Below the pieces are notes generated by a model. It ran no database searches, was not told the origin of the DNA, and worked only from the letters and a program-made list of their open reading frames with translations. A stretch of DNA of 64,000 bases from Rubrivivax sp. SCN 71-131 (GTDB lineage Bacteria > Pseudomonadota > Gammaproteobacteria > Burkholderiales > Burkholderiaceae_C), in contig MEFD01000031.1 of the NCBI GenBank assembly GCA_001724995.1, forward strand, positions 17,802 to 81,801. The letters run 5' to 3'. Each line of letters opens with the position of its first letter. Position 1 is the first letter of the stretch. The translations under genes were made by a program, and so were the position numbers. Of the stretch, positions 1 to 7,888 are shown in pieces.

Positions 1-1
1 G

Positions 2-232
2 TTGACCTACAACCACGGCGTCGACCGCTACGAACCCGGTACCGCCTTCGGGCACCTCGCCATCGGCGTGCCCGACGTCGCCGCCACCTGCGTTGCGGTG
101 CGTGCACAGGCCGTCGCACTCGGCGGCGCGATCACGCGCGAGCCCGGCCCGGTGAAGGGCGGCACGACGATGATCGCCTTCATCACCGACCCCGACGGCT
201 ACAAGATCGAGCTGATCGAACGCGCCGGCTGA
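2..232 (+). CDS. gloA: Lactoylglutathione lyase (glyoxalase I), C-terminal part
   Basis: This is the last 76 residues of a glyoxalase I that begins before the window. The enzyme isomerises the hemithioacetal of methylglyoxal and glutathione to S-lactoylglutathione in the cytosol. The visible part has the family's second beta-alpha-beta-beta-beta unit, including '[10 protein letters not shown]' and the C-terminal '[14 protein letters not shown]', whose last Glu is the usual metal ligand in the family. The full protein is usually about 130-180 residues, so roughly half is missing only because the window starts here. The DUF3617 gene follows 36 bases later on the same strand. Confidence 0.9.
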   Translation: MTYNHGVDRYEPGTAFGHLAIGVPDVAATCVAVRAQAVALGGAITREPGPVKGGTTMIAFITDPDGYKIELIERAG

Positions 233-268
233 AGCGGCAGCCCCCGCATCCCTACCCTGGAGACCCTC

Positions 269-823
269 ATGCAAGCACTTCGAACCCTGGCCCTGGCATG
301 GATCGGCGCCGCCGCACTGCTACCCGCGCACGCCCAGCGGATCGCCCCCGGCCTCTGGGAGATGAAGATGAACATGGCCAGTCCGGACGGCAAGCTGCAG
401 CAGCAGATGGCCGCCATGCAGAAGGAGCTGGCCCAGCTCCCGCCCGAGCAGCGCAAGATGATGGAGGAGATGATGGCGCGCCAGGGCGTGGGCATCGACG
501 CCGCCAAGGGCATGCACGCGGCGCGCATCTGCATCAGCAAGGAGCAGGCCGAGCGCGACGAACTGCCGGCCGACCCCGACGGCCGCTGCAAGTACGAGCG
601 CATGCAGCGCAGCGGCTCGATGATGCGCTTTGCCTTCACCTGCAGCGACCCGCAGAGCCGCGGCGAAGGGGAGATCAAGCTGCAGGGCGACAAGGCCTAC
701 AGCTCGCGCATGACCACCGAGACGACGGGTCCCCAGGGCCGCACCGAGCGCATGGAGATCAACCAGCAGGCGCGCTGGCTCTCGGCCGACTGCGGGACGC
801 TCAAGCCCGCGCCCAAGCGCTGA
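269..823 (+). CDS. DUF3617 domain protein, exported
   Basis: A 184-residue protein of the DUF3617 family, whose function is unknown. Residues 1-22 form a typical Sec signal peptide (short basic start, Ala/Leu core, 'AHA' before the likely cut), so it is probably periplasmic. Just after it comes the family's hallmark 'PGLWEMKM'. The middle is rich in Met, Gln and Lys (about residues 45-75) and probably helical. Cys residues near the middle and the end could form disulfides. The ATG start has the sequence 'ctggagaccctc' before it, a reasonable ribosome binding site. Related genes are common as single copies in Burkholderiales; the role cannot be inferred from the neighbours. Confidence 0.8.
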   Translation: MQALRTLALAWIGAAALLPAHAQRIAPGLWEMKMNMASPDGKLQQQMAAMQKELAQLPPEQRKMMEEMMARQGVGIDAAKGMHAARICISKEQAERDELPADPDGRCKYERMQRSGSMMRFAFTCSDPQSRGEGEIKLQGDKAYSSRMTTETTGPQGRTERMEINQQARWLSADCGTLKPAPKR

Positions 824-844
824 TCCGCGGCCACGCGGCTGCCG

Positions 845-1432
845 GTGCGCGATCCCGCCGCCCTGTTCGAGCGCACGCGGCAGCAGTGGGCCGCGCGCAG
901 CGAACACTGGGTCTTCGCCTACGGCTCGCTGATCTGGCGCCCGGACTTGGACGTCGCCGAGCGCCGCGATGCGCTGGTGCATGGCTGGCATCGCGCGCTG
1001 CGCCTGCGCTCGCGCGTCAACCGCGGCAGCCCCGAGCGGCCCGGGCTCGTGTTCACGCTGCTGTCCGGCGGCAGCTGCCGCGGCGTGGTCTATCGCGTAC
1101 GCGGCGAACGCGCGTCAGAGGAGTTCGAGCGCCTGTGGGCACGCGAAATGCCCATGGCCGTCTACGACCCGCGCTGGCTGTCCTGCCGCACGCCGCAGGG
1201 CGTGGTGCAGGCGCTTTCCTTCACGCTCGATCGGCGCAGCGCGGCCTGCGCACCGCCGCTGGCGAACGAGGAACTGCTCGACGTCATGCGCCACGCGAGC
1301 GGGCGCTGCGGCCGCTCGCTGGATTACCTCGTCGAAACCGCCCTTGCCCTGCGCCGGCACGGCCTGCGCGACCGCGAGATCGAGCGCATCATGCGCCTGC
1401 TGCGGCGCGAGGGGCTTCTCGAGGGCGACTGA
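845..1432 (+). CDS. Gamma-glutamylcyclotransferase, ChaC-like
   Basis: A 195-residue ChaC/GGCT-family protein. ChaC enzymes degrade glutathione to 5-oxoproline and Cys-Gly in the cytosol. The glycine-rich substrate loop is visible near the start as 'WVFAYGSLIWRPD' (YGSL motif, about residues 19-31). The expected acidic catalytic residue region lies in the middle ('ERASEEFERLWAREM'). The start chosen is GTG at 845; an earlier start is unlikely because the DUF3617 gene ends at 823. The stop codon abuts the stop codon of the opposite-strand nucleotidyltransferase with no gap, so the two genes are tail to tail. Confidence 0.87.
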   Translation: MRDPAALFERTRQQWAARSEHWVFAYGSLIWRPDLDVAERRDALVHGWHRALRLRSRVNRGSPERPGLVFTLLSGGSCRGVVYRVRGERASEEFERLWAREMPMAVYDPRWLSCRTPQGVVQALSFTLDRRSAACAPPLANEELLDVMRHASGRCGRSLDYLVETALALRRHGLRDREIERIMRLLRREGLLEGD

Positions 1433-2041
1433 TCAGGCCACGCGCTGCGCCGGCGGCAGACCTTCGCCGCGCGCGCGCGCCAGGTCGTCGGGGGTATCGA
1501 TGTCCAGCAGCACGCCGGCATCGTCGACCTCCACCGCGTGCGCCGGGTAGCGCGCGACGATGCGTCGCGCGCCTTCGTCGCCGTCGAGCGCGATCAGGTC
1601 CGAGAACAGCTCGGCGTCGAAGCCCACCGGATGCCCGCGCCGGCCGCGGTACTGCGAATAGGCCACCGGATGGTCCTGCAGCGCCTGCGCCACGGCCTGG
1701 ATGCTGGCCGTGCTGATGAGCGGCATGTCCCCCGGCAGCACGAGCCAGCCGGCGGCATCGGGCCGCTCGGCCACGGCGGCGGCAATGCTGTGGCCGACGC
1801 CGCGCCGCGCTTCCTCGTCGGCGAGCACGAGCACGTCGCGCCGGGCCACGTCGGCCAGCACCAGGGGCAGCAGCCGGGCGGTGGTGACGACGATGAACGG
1901 AAGGCCGGAAGCGATCACGCGCGCCAGCGTGGTACCGAGCACGGTCGACGCGGCCAGCGGCTGCTCGAGCTTGTGCGCGGCGCCGCCGAAGCGGCTGCTC
2001 TGGCCCGCGGCCAGCACCACGACGGTGGGGCGCTGCCTCAT
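1433..2041 (-). CDS. MocA-like molybdenum cofactor nucleotidyltransferase
   Basis: A 202-residue NTP-transferase. The N-terminal 'VVLAAGQSSRFGG' is the nucleotide-binding loop (LAAGxSxRxG) of the MobA/MocA family, and 'LPGDMPLI' carries the metal-binding Asp. The sequence resembles MocA/YgfJ, which transfers CMP to molybdopterin for xanthine-dehydrogenase-type enzymes, more than MobA; a separate MobA lies at 17162-17806. No molybdenum hydroxylase lies next to it here. A less specific sugar-nucleotide transferase role cannot be excluded. The start ATG is followed by 238 bases of non-coding DNA before pdxH, so both genes probably have promoters there. Confidence 0.8.
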   Translation of the reverse strand: MRQRPTVVVLAAGQSSRFGGAAHKLEQPLAASTVLGTTLARVIASGLPFIVVTTARLLPLVLADVARRDVLVLADEEARRGVGHSIAAAVAERPDAAGWLVLPGDMPLISTASIQAVAQALQDHPVAYSQYRGRRGHPVGFDAELFSDLIALDGDEGARRIVARYPAHAVEVDDAGVLLDIDTPDDLARARGEGLPPAQRVA

Positions 2042-2279
2042 TCCCTGTCCCTGAGTGAGTCGATGGCGACGTCCTGCTCGCCTCCCAAGGAGGCGAGACG
2101 TCAGGGCCCGAGGATGGACCGTGCCCAGATCGCGGACAAGGTGGGAGCTTCACTTACGGCCTTCCACGTAAGGGTCGGGCCGGGCCGCGCGCGGCGGTGC
2201 GCGCGGCACCGACCCGCCTGCACCGGCATGGCCCTTGGCGGCCCCGCCTCGACGCCTTTCTACTTTCTATACTGCGCGC

Positions 2280-2915
2280 ATGGACCTCGCCGCCCTTCGC
2301 AAGAGCTACGAGCGCGACGCGCTCGACGAGCAAGCCTCGCAGGCGCATCCGCTGCATCAGTTCGAGCTGTGGATGAAGCAGGCGCTCGAGGCCCAGCTGC
2401 CCGAGCCGACGGCGATGACGGTGGCCACGGTCGGCGCCGACGGCCGGCCGTCGACGCGCGTCGTGCTGGTCAAGGCGGTCGACGCGCGCGGCCTCGTCTG
2501 GTACACGAACTACGAGAGCCGCAAGGGCCAGGAGATCGCGCACTGCCCCTTCGCCGCGCTGCAGTTCCATTGGGTCGAGCTCGAGCGCGTGGTGCGCATC
2601 GAGGGCCGCGTCGAGAAGACGAGCGAGGCCGAATCCGACGCCTACTTCGCCAGCCGTCCGCTCGACTCGCGCCTCGGTGCCTGGGCTTCACCGCAGAGCC
2701 GCGTCATCGAATCGCGGGCGGTGCTGGTGGCCAACGCGGCCCGGTACGGCGCGCAGTTCCTGCTCACGCCGCCGCGGCCGCCGCACTGGGGCGGCTTTCG
2801 GCTCGTGCCCGAGCGCTGGGAGTTCTGGCAAGGCCGCAAGAGCCGGCTGCACGACCGCCTGCGCTACCGCCCCGACGAAGGCGGCGGCTGGATCCGCGAG
2901 CGGCTGGCGCCCTGA
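2280..2915 (+). CDS. pdxH: Pyridoxamine/pyridoxine 5'-phosphate oxidase
   Basis: A 211-residue FMN-dependent oxidase that makes pyridoxal 5'-phosphate from PNP or PMP. Recognisable family segments are '[16 protein letters not shown]' at the start, '[17 protein letters not shown]' (FMN-phosphate contacts), 'SRKGQEI', '[15 protein letters not shown]', 'ASPQSRVI', and the C-terminal '[19 protein letters not shown]' and 'RLHDRLRY'. The ATG at 2280 gives the normal family start; an upstream in-frame start would add 15 unrelated residues. Length equals the family norm. PLP enzymes elsewhere in the window (SelA, LtaE, the aminotransferase) depend on this cofactor. Confidence 0.96.
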   Translation: MDLAALRKSYERDALDEQASQAHPLHQFELWMKQALEAQLPEPTAMTVATVGADGRPSTRVVLVKAVDARGLVWYTNYESRKGQEIAHCPFAALQFHWVELERVVRIEGRVEKTSEAESDAYFASRPLDSRLGAWASPQSRVIESRAVLVANAARYGAQFLLTPPRPPHWGGFRLVPERWEFWQGRKSRLHDRLRYRPDEGGGWIRERLAP

Positions 2916-2940
2916 GCGGCCGCAGGCGCGGCCCGGCCGG

Positions 2941-3831
2941 TCAGAGCTCGCGCGCGTCGAAGGTGTTGCAGGCGGCCGCGCGCCCCTGCTCGAAGCCGCG
3001 CCGGAACCAGCGCATGCGCTGCGCGCTGCTGCCGTGGGTGAAGCTCTCGGGCCGCACGTGCGCGCCGGCCTCGCGCTGCAGCGTGTCGTCGCCGATGCGC
3101 GAGGCGGCGTTCATCGCCGACTCGATGTCGCCATGCTCGAGCCAGCCCTTGCCCGCCTGGCTGTCGTGCGCCCAGACACCGGCCAGGCAGTCGGCCTGCA
3201 ACTCCACGCGCACCGAGAGCGCGTTCATCTGCACCTCGCTGACCCGGCCGCGCATGCCGTCGACCCGGTCGGTGATGCCCATGAGGTTCTGCACATGGTG
3301 GCCGACCTCGTGCGCGATCACGTAGGCCTGCGCGAACTCGCCCGGCGCACCGAGTTGCCGCTGCAGCGTGTCGAAGAACTCGAGGTCGAGGTAGACCTTG
3401 CGGTCGCCCGGGCAGTAGAACGGCCCCATCGCCGACTGGCCCATGCCGCAGGCCGAGGGGATGGCGCCGCGAAAGAGCACCAGGCGCGGCTCCTGGTAGG
3501 CCTGGCCCTGCGCCTGGAACTGCCGCCCCCACACCTGCTCGGTGTCACGCAGCACGGTGGCGACGAAGGCCGCGGCGCGGTCGCCTTGCGGCGGCGGCTG
3601 CGCCGGCGCGGTCTGCGCCACTTCGGCGGGGCCGCCCATGCCGCCCATCAGGCCGAGCACGGTGAGCGGGTTGATGCCGAAGATCCAGCCGACGACGAGC
3701 GCGATGACGATGGAGCCCAGCCCCAGGCCGCGCCGGCCACCCATGCGGGGCCTGCCGCCGCTGCCGCTGCCGCTGCCGCTGCCGCGCCGATCCTCGACGT
3801 TGCGGCTCTGCTCCTGGCCTTCCCACTTCAT
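2941..3831 (-). CDS. YpfJ-like neutral zinc metallopeptidase
   Basis: A 296-residue protein of the putative neutral zinc metallopeptidase family (YpfJ/ZnMP). The zinc site HExxH is seen as 'AHEVGHHVQNLMG' in the middle. Near the N-terminus a low-complexity Gly-Ser run precedes one membrane segment ('GSIVIALVVGWIFGIN'), so the catalytic part probably faces the periplasm. 'CPGDRKVYLDLEFF' and 'ELQADCLAGVWAH' are further family signatures. The Gly-Ser run is written as a short DNA repeat (about 3758-3785). The substrate is unknown. It ends 25 bases from the end of pdxH on the other strand and starts 28 bases after dcd, with which it may be co-transcribed. Confidence 0.88.
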   Translation of the reverse strand: MKWEGQEQSRNVEDRRGSGSGSGSGGRPRMGGRRGLGLGSIVIALVVGWIFGINPLTVLGLMGGMGGPAEVAQTAPAQPPPQGDRAAAFVATVLRDTEQVWGRQFQAQGQAYQEPRLVLFRGAIPSACGMGQSAMGPFYCPGDRKVYLDLEFFDTLQRQLGAPGEFAQAYVIAHEVGHHVQNLMGITDRVDGMRGRVSEVQMNALSVRVELQADCLAGVWAHDSQAGKGWLEHGDIESAMNAASRIGDDTLQREAGAHVRPESFTHGSSAQRMRWFRRGFEQGRAAACNTFDAREL

Positions 3832-3859
3832 CGGCTGCGCCCTCCGCGCTCTGCGCGTC

Positions 3860-4429
3860 TCAGGTCTTGGGCAGGGTGACGCCGCGCTGGCCCTGGTATT
3901 TGCCGCCGCGGTCCTTGTAGCTCGTCTCGCAGACTTCGTCGCTCTCGAAGAACAGCACCTGCGCGCAGCCCTCGCCGGCGTAAATCTTGGCCGGCAGCGG
4001 CGTGGTGTTGCTGAACTCGAGCGTCACGTAGCCCTCCCATTCCGGCTCGAACGGCGTGACGTTGACGATGATGCCGCAGCGCGCGTAGGTGCTCTTGCCC
4101 AGGCAGATGGTGAGCACGTTGCGCGGGATGCGGAAGTACTCCACCGTACGCGCCAGGGCAAAGCTGTTGGGCGGGATGATGCAGACGTCGGCCTGGATGT
4201 CGACGAAGCTCTTCTCGTCGAAGTTCTTCGGGTCGACGACCGTGCTGTGGATGTTGGTGAAGACCTTGAACTCGCTCGCGCAGCGGATGTCGTAGCCGTA
4301 GCTGCTGGTACCGTAGCTGACGATGCGGCGGCCGTCCGGCGCGTGGCGCACCTGCCCCGGCTCGAAGGGCTCGATCATGCGCTGCTGCTCGGCCATGCGC
4401 CGGATCCATCGGTCGCTCTTGATCGTCAT
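3860..4429 (-). CDS. dcd: dCTP deaminase
   Basis: A 189-residue enzyme that converts dCTP to dUTP, a main source of dTTP precursors in Gram-negative bacteria. The N-terminus '[15 protein letters not shown]', the nucleotide-binding '[11 protein letters not shown]' and the catalytic-glutamate strand '[14 protein letters not shown]' match the proteobacterial family over its whole length. It is the first gene of a probable two-gene minus-strand unit with the metallopeptidase. About 170 bases separate its start from the divergent Mpo1-like gene. Confidence 0.96.
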   Translation of the reverse strand: MTIKSDRWIRRMAEQQRMIEPFEPGQVRHAPDGRRIVSYGTSSYGYDIRCASEFKVFTNIHSTVVDPKNFDEKSFVDIQADVCIIPPNSFALARTVEYFRIPRNVLTICLGKSTYARCGIIVNVTPFEPEWEGYVTLEFSNTTPLPAKIYAGEGCAQVLFFESDEVCETSYKDRGGKYQGQRGVTLPKT

Positions 4430-4565
4430 GCGGGCTGTTCTCGCGTCGCGGCTGGGGCCACCGTGGCCCGGATCGCGGCATTATTCCATCCGCCCCGCGC
4501 GCGCCATGGGCTCCCGCCGCCGCGGACGTCCATCCGCGCTAGGATGGGCCAAACTCCCACCCCCG

Positions 4566-4597
4566 TCCGCCGATCCGCCGATCCGCCGATCCGCCGC
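4566..4597. repeat. Short tandem repeat, 8-base unit (atccgccg)
   Basis: Three and a half head-to-tail copies of an 8-base unit 'atccgccg' directly before the start of the Mpo1-like gene. It occupies the place where the ribosome binding site would be, and no Shine-Dalgarno sequence is seen there. Unit-number change would alter the spacing between promoter and start codon. Confidence 0.7.
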
Positions 4598-4601
4598 CGC
4601 A

Positions 4602-5141
4602 ATGGTCCCATCCCGCCGTCACGCCGTCGACATGCTGGTGCCGTACGCACGCTACCACCGCGACCGGCGCAACATCCTCACGCACTTCGTCGGCGTGCCG
4701 ATGATGGTGCTGGCACTGGCCGTGCTGCTGTCGCGGCCATCGTTCGTGCTCGGCGGGCTCGTGCTGTCGCCGGCCTGGATCGCCCTGGTCCCGCTGGCGC
4801 TGTGGTACCTCACGCGCGGCGCGCTGCTGCTGGGGCTGGCGGTGAGCGCCGGCATCGCGCTGCTGGTGCTGCTGGCGCATGGGCTGCCGGCCGGCGGCAC
4901 CGTGGCCTGGCTCGCCTGGGGCCTGGGCCTGTTCGCGCTCGGCTGGAGCCTGCAGTTCGTCGGCCACTACTACGAAGGTCGCAAGCCCGCGTTGCTGGAC
5001 GACCTCGGTGCACTGGCCGTGGGCCCGATGTTCGTGGCGCTGGAGATGCTGGCGCCGCTGCGGCCCTTCAGGGCGCTGGCCGGCGAGATCGAGCGACGCG
5101 CCGGGCCGACCGTGCTGCGCGACCTCGCGCACCCGGCCTGA
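4602..5141 (+). CDS. Mpo1/DUF962-family membrane protein
   Basis: A 179-residue integral membrane protein of the DUF962 family (YGL010w/Mpo1-like). The hallmark 'YARYHRDRRNILTHFVGVP' lies near the start, followed by about four hydrophobic segments and the conserved 'LQFVGHYYEGRKPALLDD' in which the His and Glu residues match the family's proposed iron-binding residues. Yeast Mpo1 is a dioxygenase in fatty-acid alpha-oxidation; whether the bacterial protein does the same is unknown. The ATG at 4602 aligns with relatives, while ATG 4632 is also possible. It ends three bases before the stop of the opposite DsrE-like gene. Confidence 0.8.
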   Translation: MVPSRRHAVDMLVPYARYHRDRRNILTHFVGVPMMVLALAVLLSRPSFVLGGLVLSPAWIALVPLALWYLTRGALLLGLAVSAGIALLVLLAHGLPAGGTVAWLAWGLGLFALGWSLQFVGHYYEGRKPALLDDLGALAVGPMFVALEMLAPLRPFRALAGEIERRAGPTVLRDLAHPA

Positions 5142-5144
5142 ACA

Positions 5145-5540
5145 TCAGAACACCAGCGTGCGCCAGCGCGGATCGCAGGCCCGCGCCATGAACTGCACCG
5201 CGCCGCCGCGGCGCGTGCACTGCGGGATGAGTTGACCCGGGTCGATGCCGTGCGCGTGCAGCGCGTCGCTGCAGGCCAGCAGCACCGCGCCGTGCTCGAC
5301 TGCCTCGCGCAGGTGCTGGCCGATGCTCTTGTCCACCCGCGCCGAGGCGTACAGCGCGTCGGCCACGCCGGGGACGAGGAGCCGCACGCTGCCGGCCGTG
5401 AAGTAGATTTCCACCGGCATGTCCATCGCCGCCGCGGCCGCAGCGTGGAAGAAGGGCGTCGCCAAGCGGTCGGGCACGGACGGGTCGCTGGCCCAGAGCA
5501 GGAGCGCGACCCCGGCCACGGAATCGACGTCAAAGCTCAT
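5145..5540 (-). CDS. DsrE-like family protein
   Basis: A 131-residue protein resembling the DsrE/DsrF-like or YchN fold: 'FHAAAAAAMDMPVEIYFTAGSVRLL' is the typical second-strand region where small proteins of this fold handle sulfur or act as oligomers. One Cys ('LLACSDALHAHGI') is at the position often used for persulfide binding in DsrE relatives; this comparison is my inference. The ATG at 5540 was chosen because the codons before it encode only Arg/Ala-rich sequence, though a longer form starting at 5645 is open. It faces glpD across 188 bases. Confidence 0.65.
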   Translation of the reverse strand: MSFDVDSVAGVALLLWASDPSVPDRLATPFFHAAAAAAMDMPVEIYFTAGSVRLLVPGVADALYASARVDKSIGQHLREAVEHGAVLLACSDALHAHGIDPGQLIPQCTRRGGAVQFMARACDPRWRTLVF

Positions 5541-5728
5541 GGCCGCGACACGCCGCCGCGCGAGCGCGCACGCGATCGCCGCGGCGCCAGCCGCAGCGGT
5601 GGCACGAGCACGGCGCGGGCGCGGGCGCGGGGACACATGCGGCAAGCATAAGCCTGGGGCGGCCGGGCCGGGCGTGGCGATCCGGCATGGAAGAGAATGC
5701 CCGGCCTGACCGCCGCCAAGGAGACTGC

Positions 5729-7254
5729 TTGCCCTGCTCCCCCGCGCCTGACAACGCTTCCCCCTATGACGTGCTGGTCGTCGGCGGCGGCATCAACGGC
5801 GCCGGCATCGCACGCGAGCTGGCCGGGCGCGGGCTGTCGGTGCTGCTGGTGGAGCAGCACGATCTCGCGCAGCACACCTCCTCGGCCAGTACCAAGCTGA
5901 TCCACGGCGGCCTGCGCTACCTCGAGTACTGCGAGTTCGGCCTCGTGCGCAAGGCGCTGGCCGAGCGCGAGCGGCTGCTGCGCAGCGCGCCGCACATCAT
6001 GGGGCCGCTGTCCTTCGTGATGCCGCACGACCCGTCGATGCGGCCGGCCTGGATGATCCGCGCCGGGCTCTTCCTCTACGACCACCTGGCGCGCCGCGAG
6101 TGGCTGCCCGGCTCGCGCAGCGTGGCCTTGCGTCGCCACGAGGCGGGAGCGGCGCTGCAGCCGCGCTTCACGCGCGGCTTCGTCTACAGCGACGGCTGGG
6201 TCGACGACTCGCGCCTGGTCGCGCTGTGCGCGGTCGACGCCGCCGCGCGCGGCGCGCGCGTCGTCACCCACTGCACCTGCACCCGCGCCGAGCGCGACGC
6301 CGAGGGCTGGACCGCCAGGCTCGAGCCCGGTGAGGGCGCGCCCTTCGCGGTCCGCGCGCGCGCCCTCGTCAACGCCACCGGGCCGTGGGCGGCGCACTTC
6401 CTCGACACACGCGCGCACGTGCCGCACGCGCGGCGGCTGCGGCTCGTGCGCGGCAGACGGCGCACGAGTTCGCCTACCTGTTCCAGAACGCCGACGGCCG
6501 CATCATCTTCGCCATCCCCTTCCAGCAGCACTTCACGCTCATCGGCACCACCGACGTCGAGCACGAAGGCAGCCTGGACGAGATCCGCGCCAGCGACGAG
6601 GAGGTGCGCTACCTCTGCGAGCAGACCAGCCGCTGCTTCGTGCGGCCGGTGACCGCGGCCGACGTGGTCTGGCGCTACGCCGGCGTGCGGCCGCTGCTCG
6701 AGGACGAGGCCGGGAACCCCGCGGCCGTGACGCGCGACTACCGGCTCGTGCTCAACACCGAGGGCGGCGCTCCGCTGCTCAACGTCTGGGGCGGCAAGAT
6801 CACGACCTTCCGCGTGCTCGCGCAGGAGGCAGCCGACCTGATCGGCGGGCCGCTGGGCTGGCGCACGAGCCGCTGGAGCGACGACGCCTTCCTGCCCGGC
6901 GGCGACCTGCGCAGCCTGCTGCCGCGCACGACGCGGCCGGACCAGGACTTGCAGGCCTTCGACACCGCCCTGGCGCGCGCCCATCCCGAACTGCCGACGG
7001 CGATGCGCCGGCGCTGGGTGCGCAGCTACGGCGCCCGCGTCGGCCTGCTGCTGGCTGCGCCGCTCGGCGAGGAAGTGGCCCCCGGCCTGCACGAAGCCGA
7101 GCTCCATCACCTGCACGACGCCGAATGGGCACGCAGCGCCGACGACGTGCTGTGGCGGCGCAGCAAGCTCGGGCTGCACTACACGCCGGCACAGCGGGAA
7201 CAGGTCGCCGGCTGGTGGCAGCGCCGCTACGGCGACCCGGCCACGCGCCGCTAG
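5729..7254 (+). pseudogene. glpD: Glycerol-3-phosphate dehydrogenase with frameshift
   Basis: Two overlapping frames together encode one FAD-dependent, membrane-associated GlpD of about 500 residues. The first frame holds the dinucleotide-binding 'DVLVVGGGINGAGIAREL' and 'SSASTKLIHGGLRYLEYCEFGLV' and runs to 'ATGPWAAHFLDT...RLRLVRG' (codon ending 6454). The second frame resumes at about 6454 with 'TAHEFAYLFQNADGRIIFAIPF' and continues to the normal C-terminus at 7254. The conserved segment between them (SHIVVPR in relatives) is absent, so about eight codons plus a phase change are lost. No other lesion is visible. The TTG at 5729, preceded by AAGGAGA at 5718-5724, is the likely start. This may be a recent mutation or an assembly error. 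Confidence 0.85.
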
Positions 7255-7284
7255 AGCCCTGCCGCGGCAAGCGCGCTGGCGGCG

Positions 7285-7310
7285 CCGGCCCCGCGATCAG
7301 GCGGGGCCGG
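7285..7310. terminator. Hairpin between convergent glpD and the GcvH-like gene
   Basis: A perfect 10-base-pair GC stem (CCGGCCCCGC / GCGGGGCCGG) with a six-base loop. It lies 30 bases after the glpD stop and overlaps the stop codon of the convergent GcvH-like gene, so it could end transcription from both sides. There is no U-run, so intrinsic termination would be weak. Confidence 0.45.
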
Positions 7311-7728
7311 GATGCAGGCGCGCATGCGCGGCCATCGCCGTGGCCACGGCGGCACCGTGCACGAGTTGCGGGCGGTCGCGCTCGAAGTCGTCCGGGCGGA
7401 TGCGCGCAAGCCATCCGCGTCCATAAGGATCCTGGTGCACGAGCTGCGGTCGCCCGGCGAGCGCGGCGTTGACTTCGAGCACCACGCCGCCCACCGGCGT
7501 CTTCACCGAGACGATGGACTTGGCCAGCTCGACCACGCCCACCGAGCCGCCCTGCACCACCGCCACGCCCACGCCCTTGGGACGCGCCATGTAGATCTCG
7601 CCCGACATGCGGATGCCCAGCGCAGTGATGCCGACCGTGGCGCTGCCGTCCTCGTGCAGCCGTGCCCAGACCTGATGCTCGATCAGGTAGTGGAGCTCGG
7701 GTGGCGCGTCGATCGGCTCTTCCGTCAT
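7297..7728 (-). CDS. GcvH-like lipoyl-domain protein
   Basis: A 143-residue protein with a GcvH/biotinyl-lipoyl fold. 'LAKSIVSVKTPVGGVVLEVNAAL' contains the Lys in the SVKxPVxG turn that would carry lipoate, and the C-terminal 'DPYGRGWLARIRP' matches the end of glycine-cleavage H proteins. It is not next to gcvT or gcvP; instead it lies just downstream of selB and tRNA-Sec on the same strand, at the end of the formate dehydrogenase/selenocysteine module. It may be a lipoyl carrier with another partner, as known for H-like proteins in other pathways; that is inference. The ATG at 7728 gives the usual N-terminus. Confidence 0.75.
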   Translation of the reverse strand: MTEEPIDAPPELHYLIEHQVWARLHEDGSATVGITALGIRMSGEIYMARPKGVGVAVVQGGSVGVVELAKSIVSVKTPVGGVVLEVNAALAGRPQLVHQDPYGRGWLARIRPDDFERDRPQLVHGAAVATAMAAHARLHPGPA

Positions 7729-7759
7729 CGGCTGCGTCCGGCCGCGCACGCGCCGCGCA

Positions 7760-7855
7760 TGGCGGAGGGGGATGGGAGTCGAACCCACCCGGCGACGCAT
7801 GGCGCCACCCACCGGGTTTGAAGCCCGGCCGACCCACCAGGATCGTTCCCCCTCC
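7760..7855 (-). tRNA. selC: tRNA-Sec (UCA anticodon)
   Basis: Read on the minus strand from 7855, the sequence folds as a selenocysteine tRNA of 96 nt including an encoded CCA. The acceptor stem has eight base pairs (GGAGGGGG with CCCCCTCC), which is the hallmark of bacterial tRNA-Sec. The anticodon stem-loop reads CCGGGCTTCAAACCCGG with anticodon TCA. A long variable arm and a T arm with GGTTCGACTCC follow, then G-CCA. It sits between selB and the GcvH-like gene, in the same direction as both. Confidence 0.95.
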
Positions 7856-7888
7856 AGGGTCGCAGCCCCGACGGCACGAGCCCCTCGC

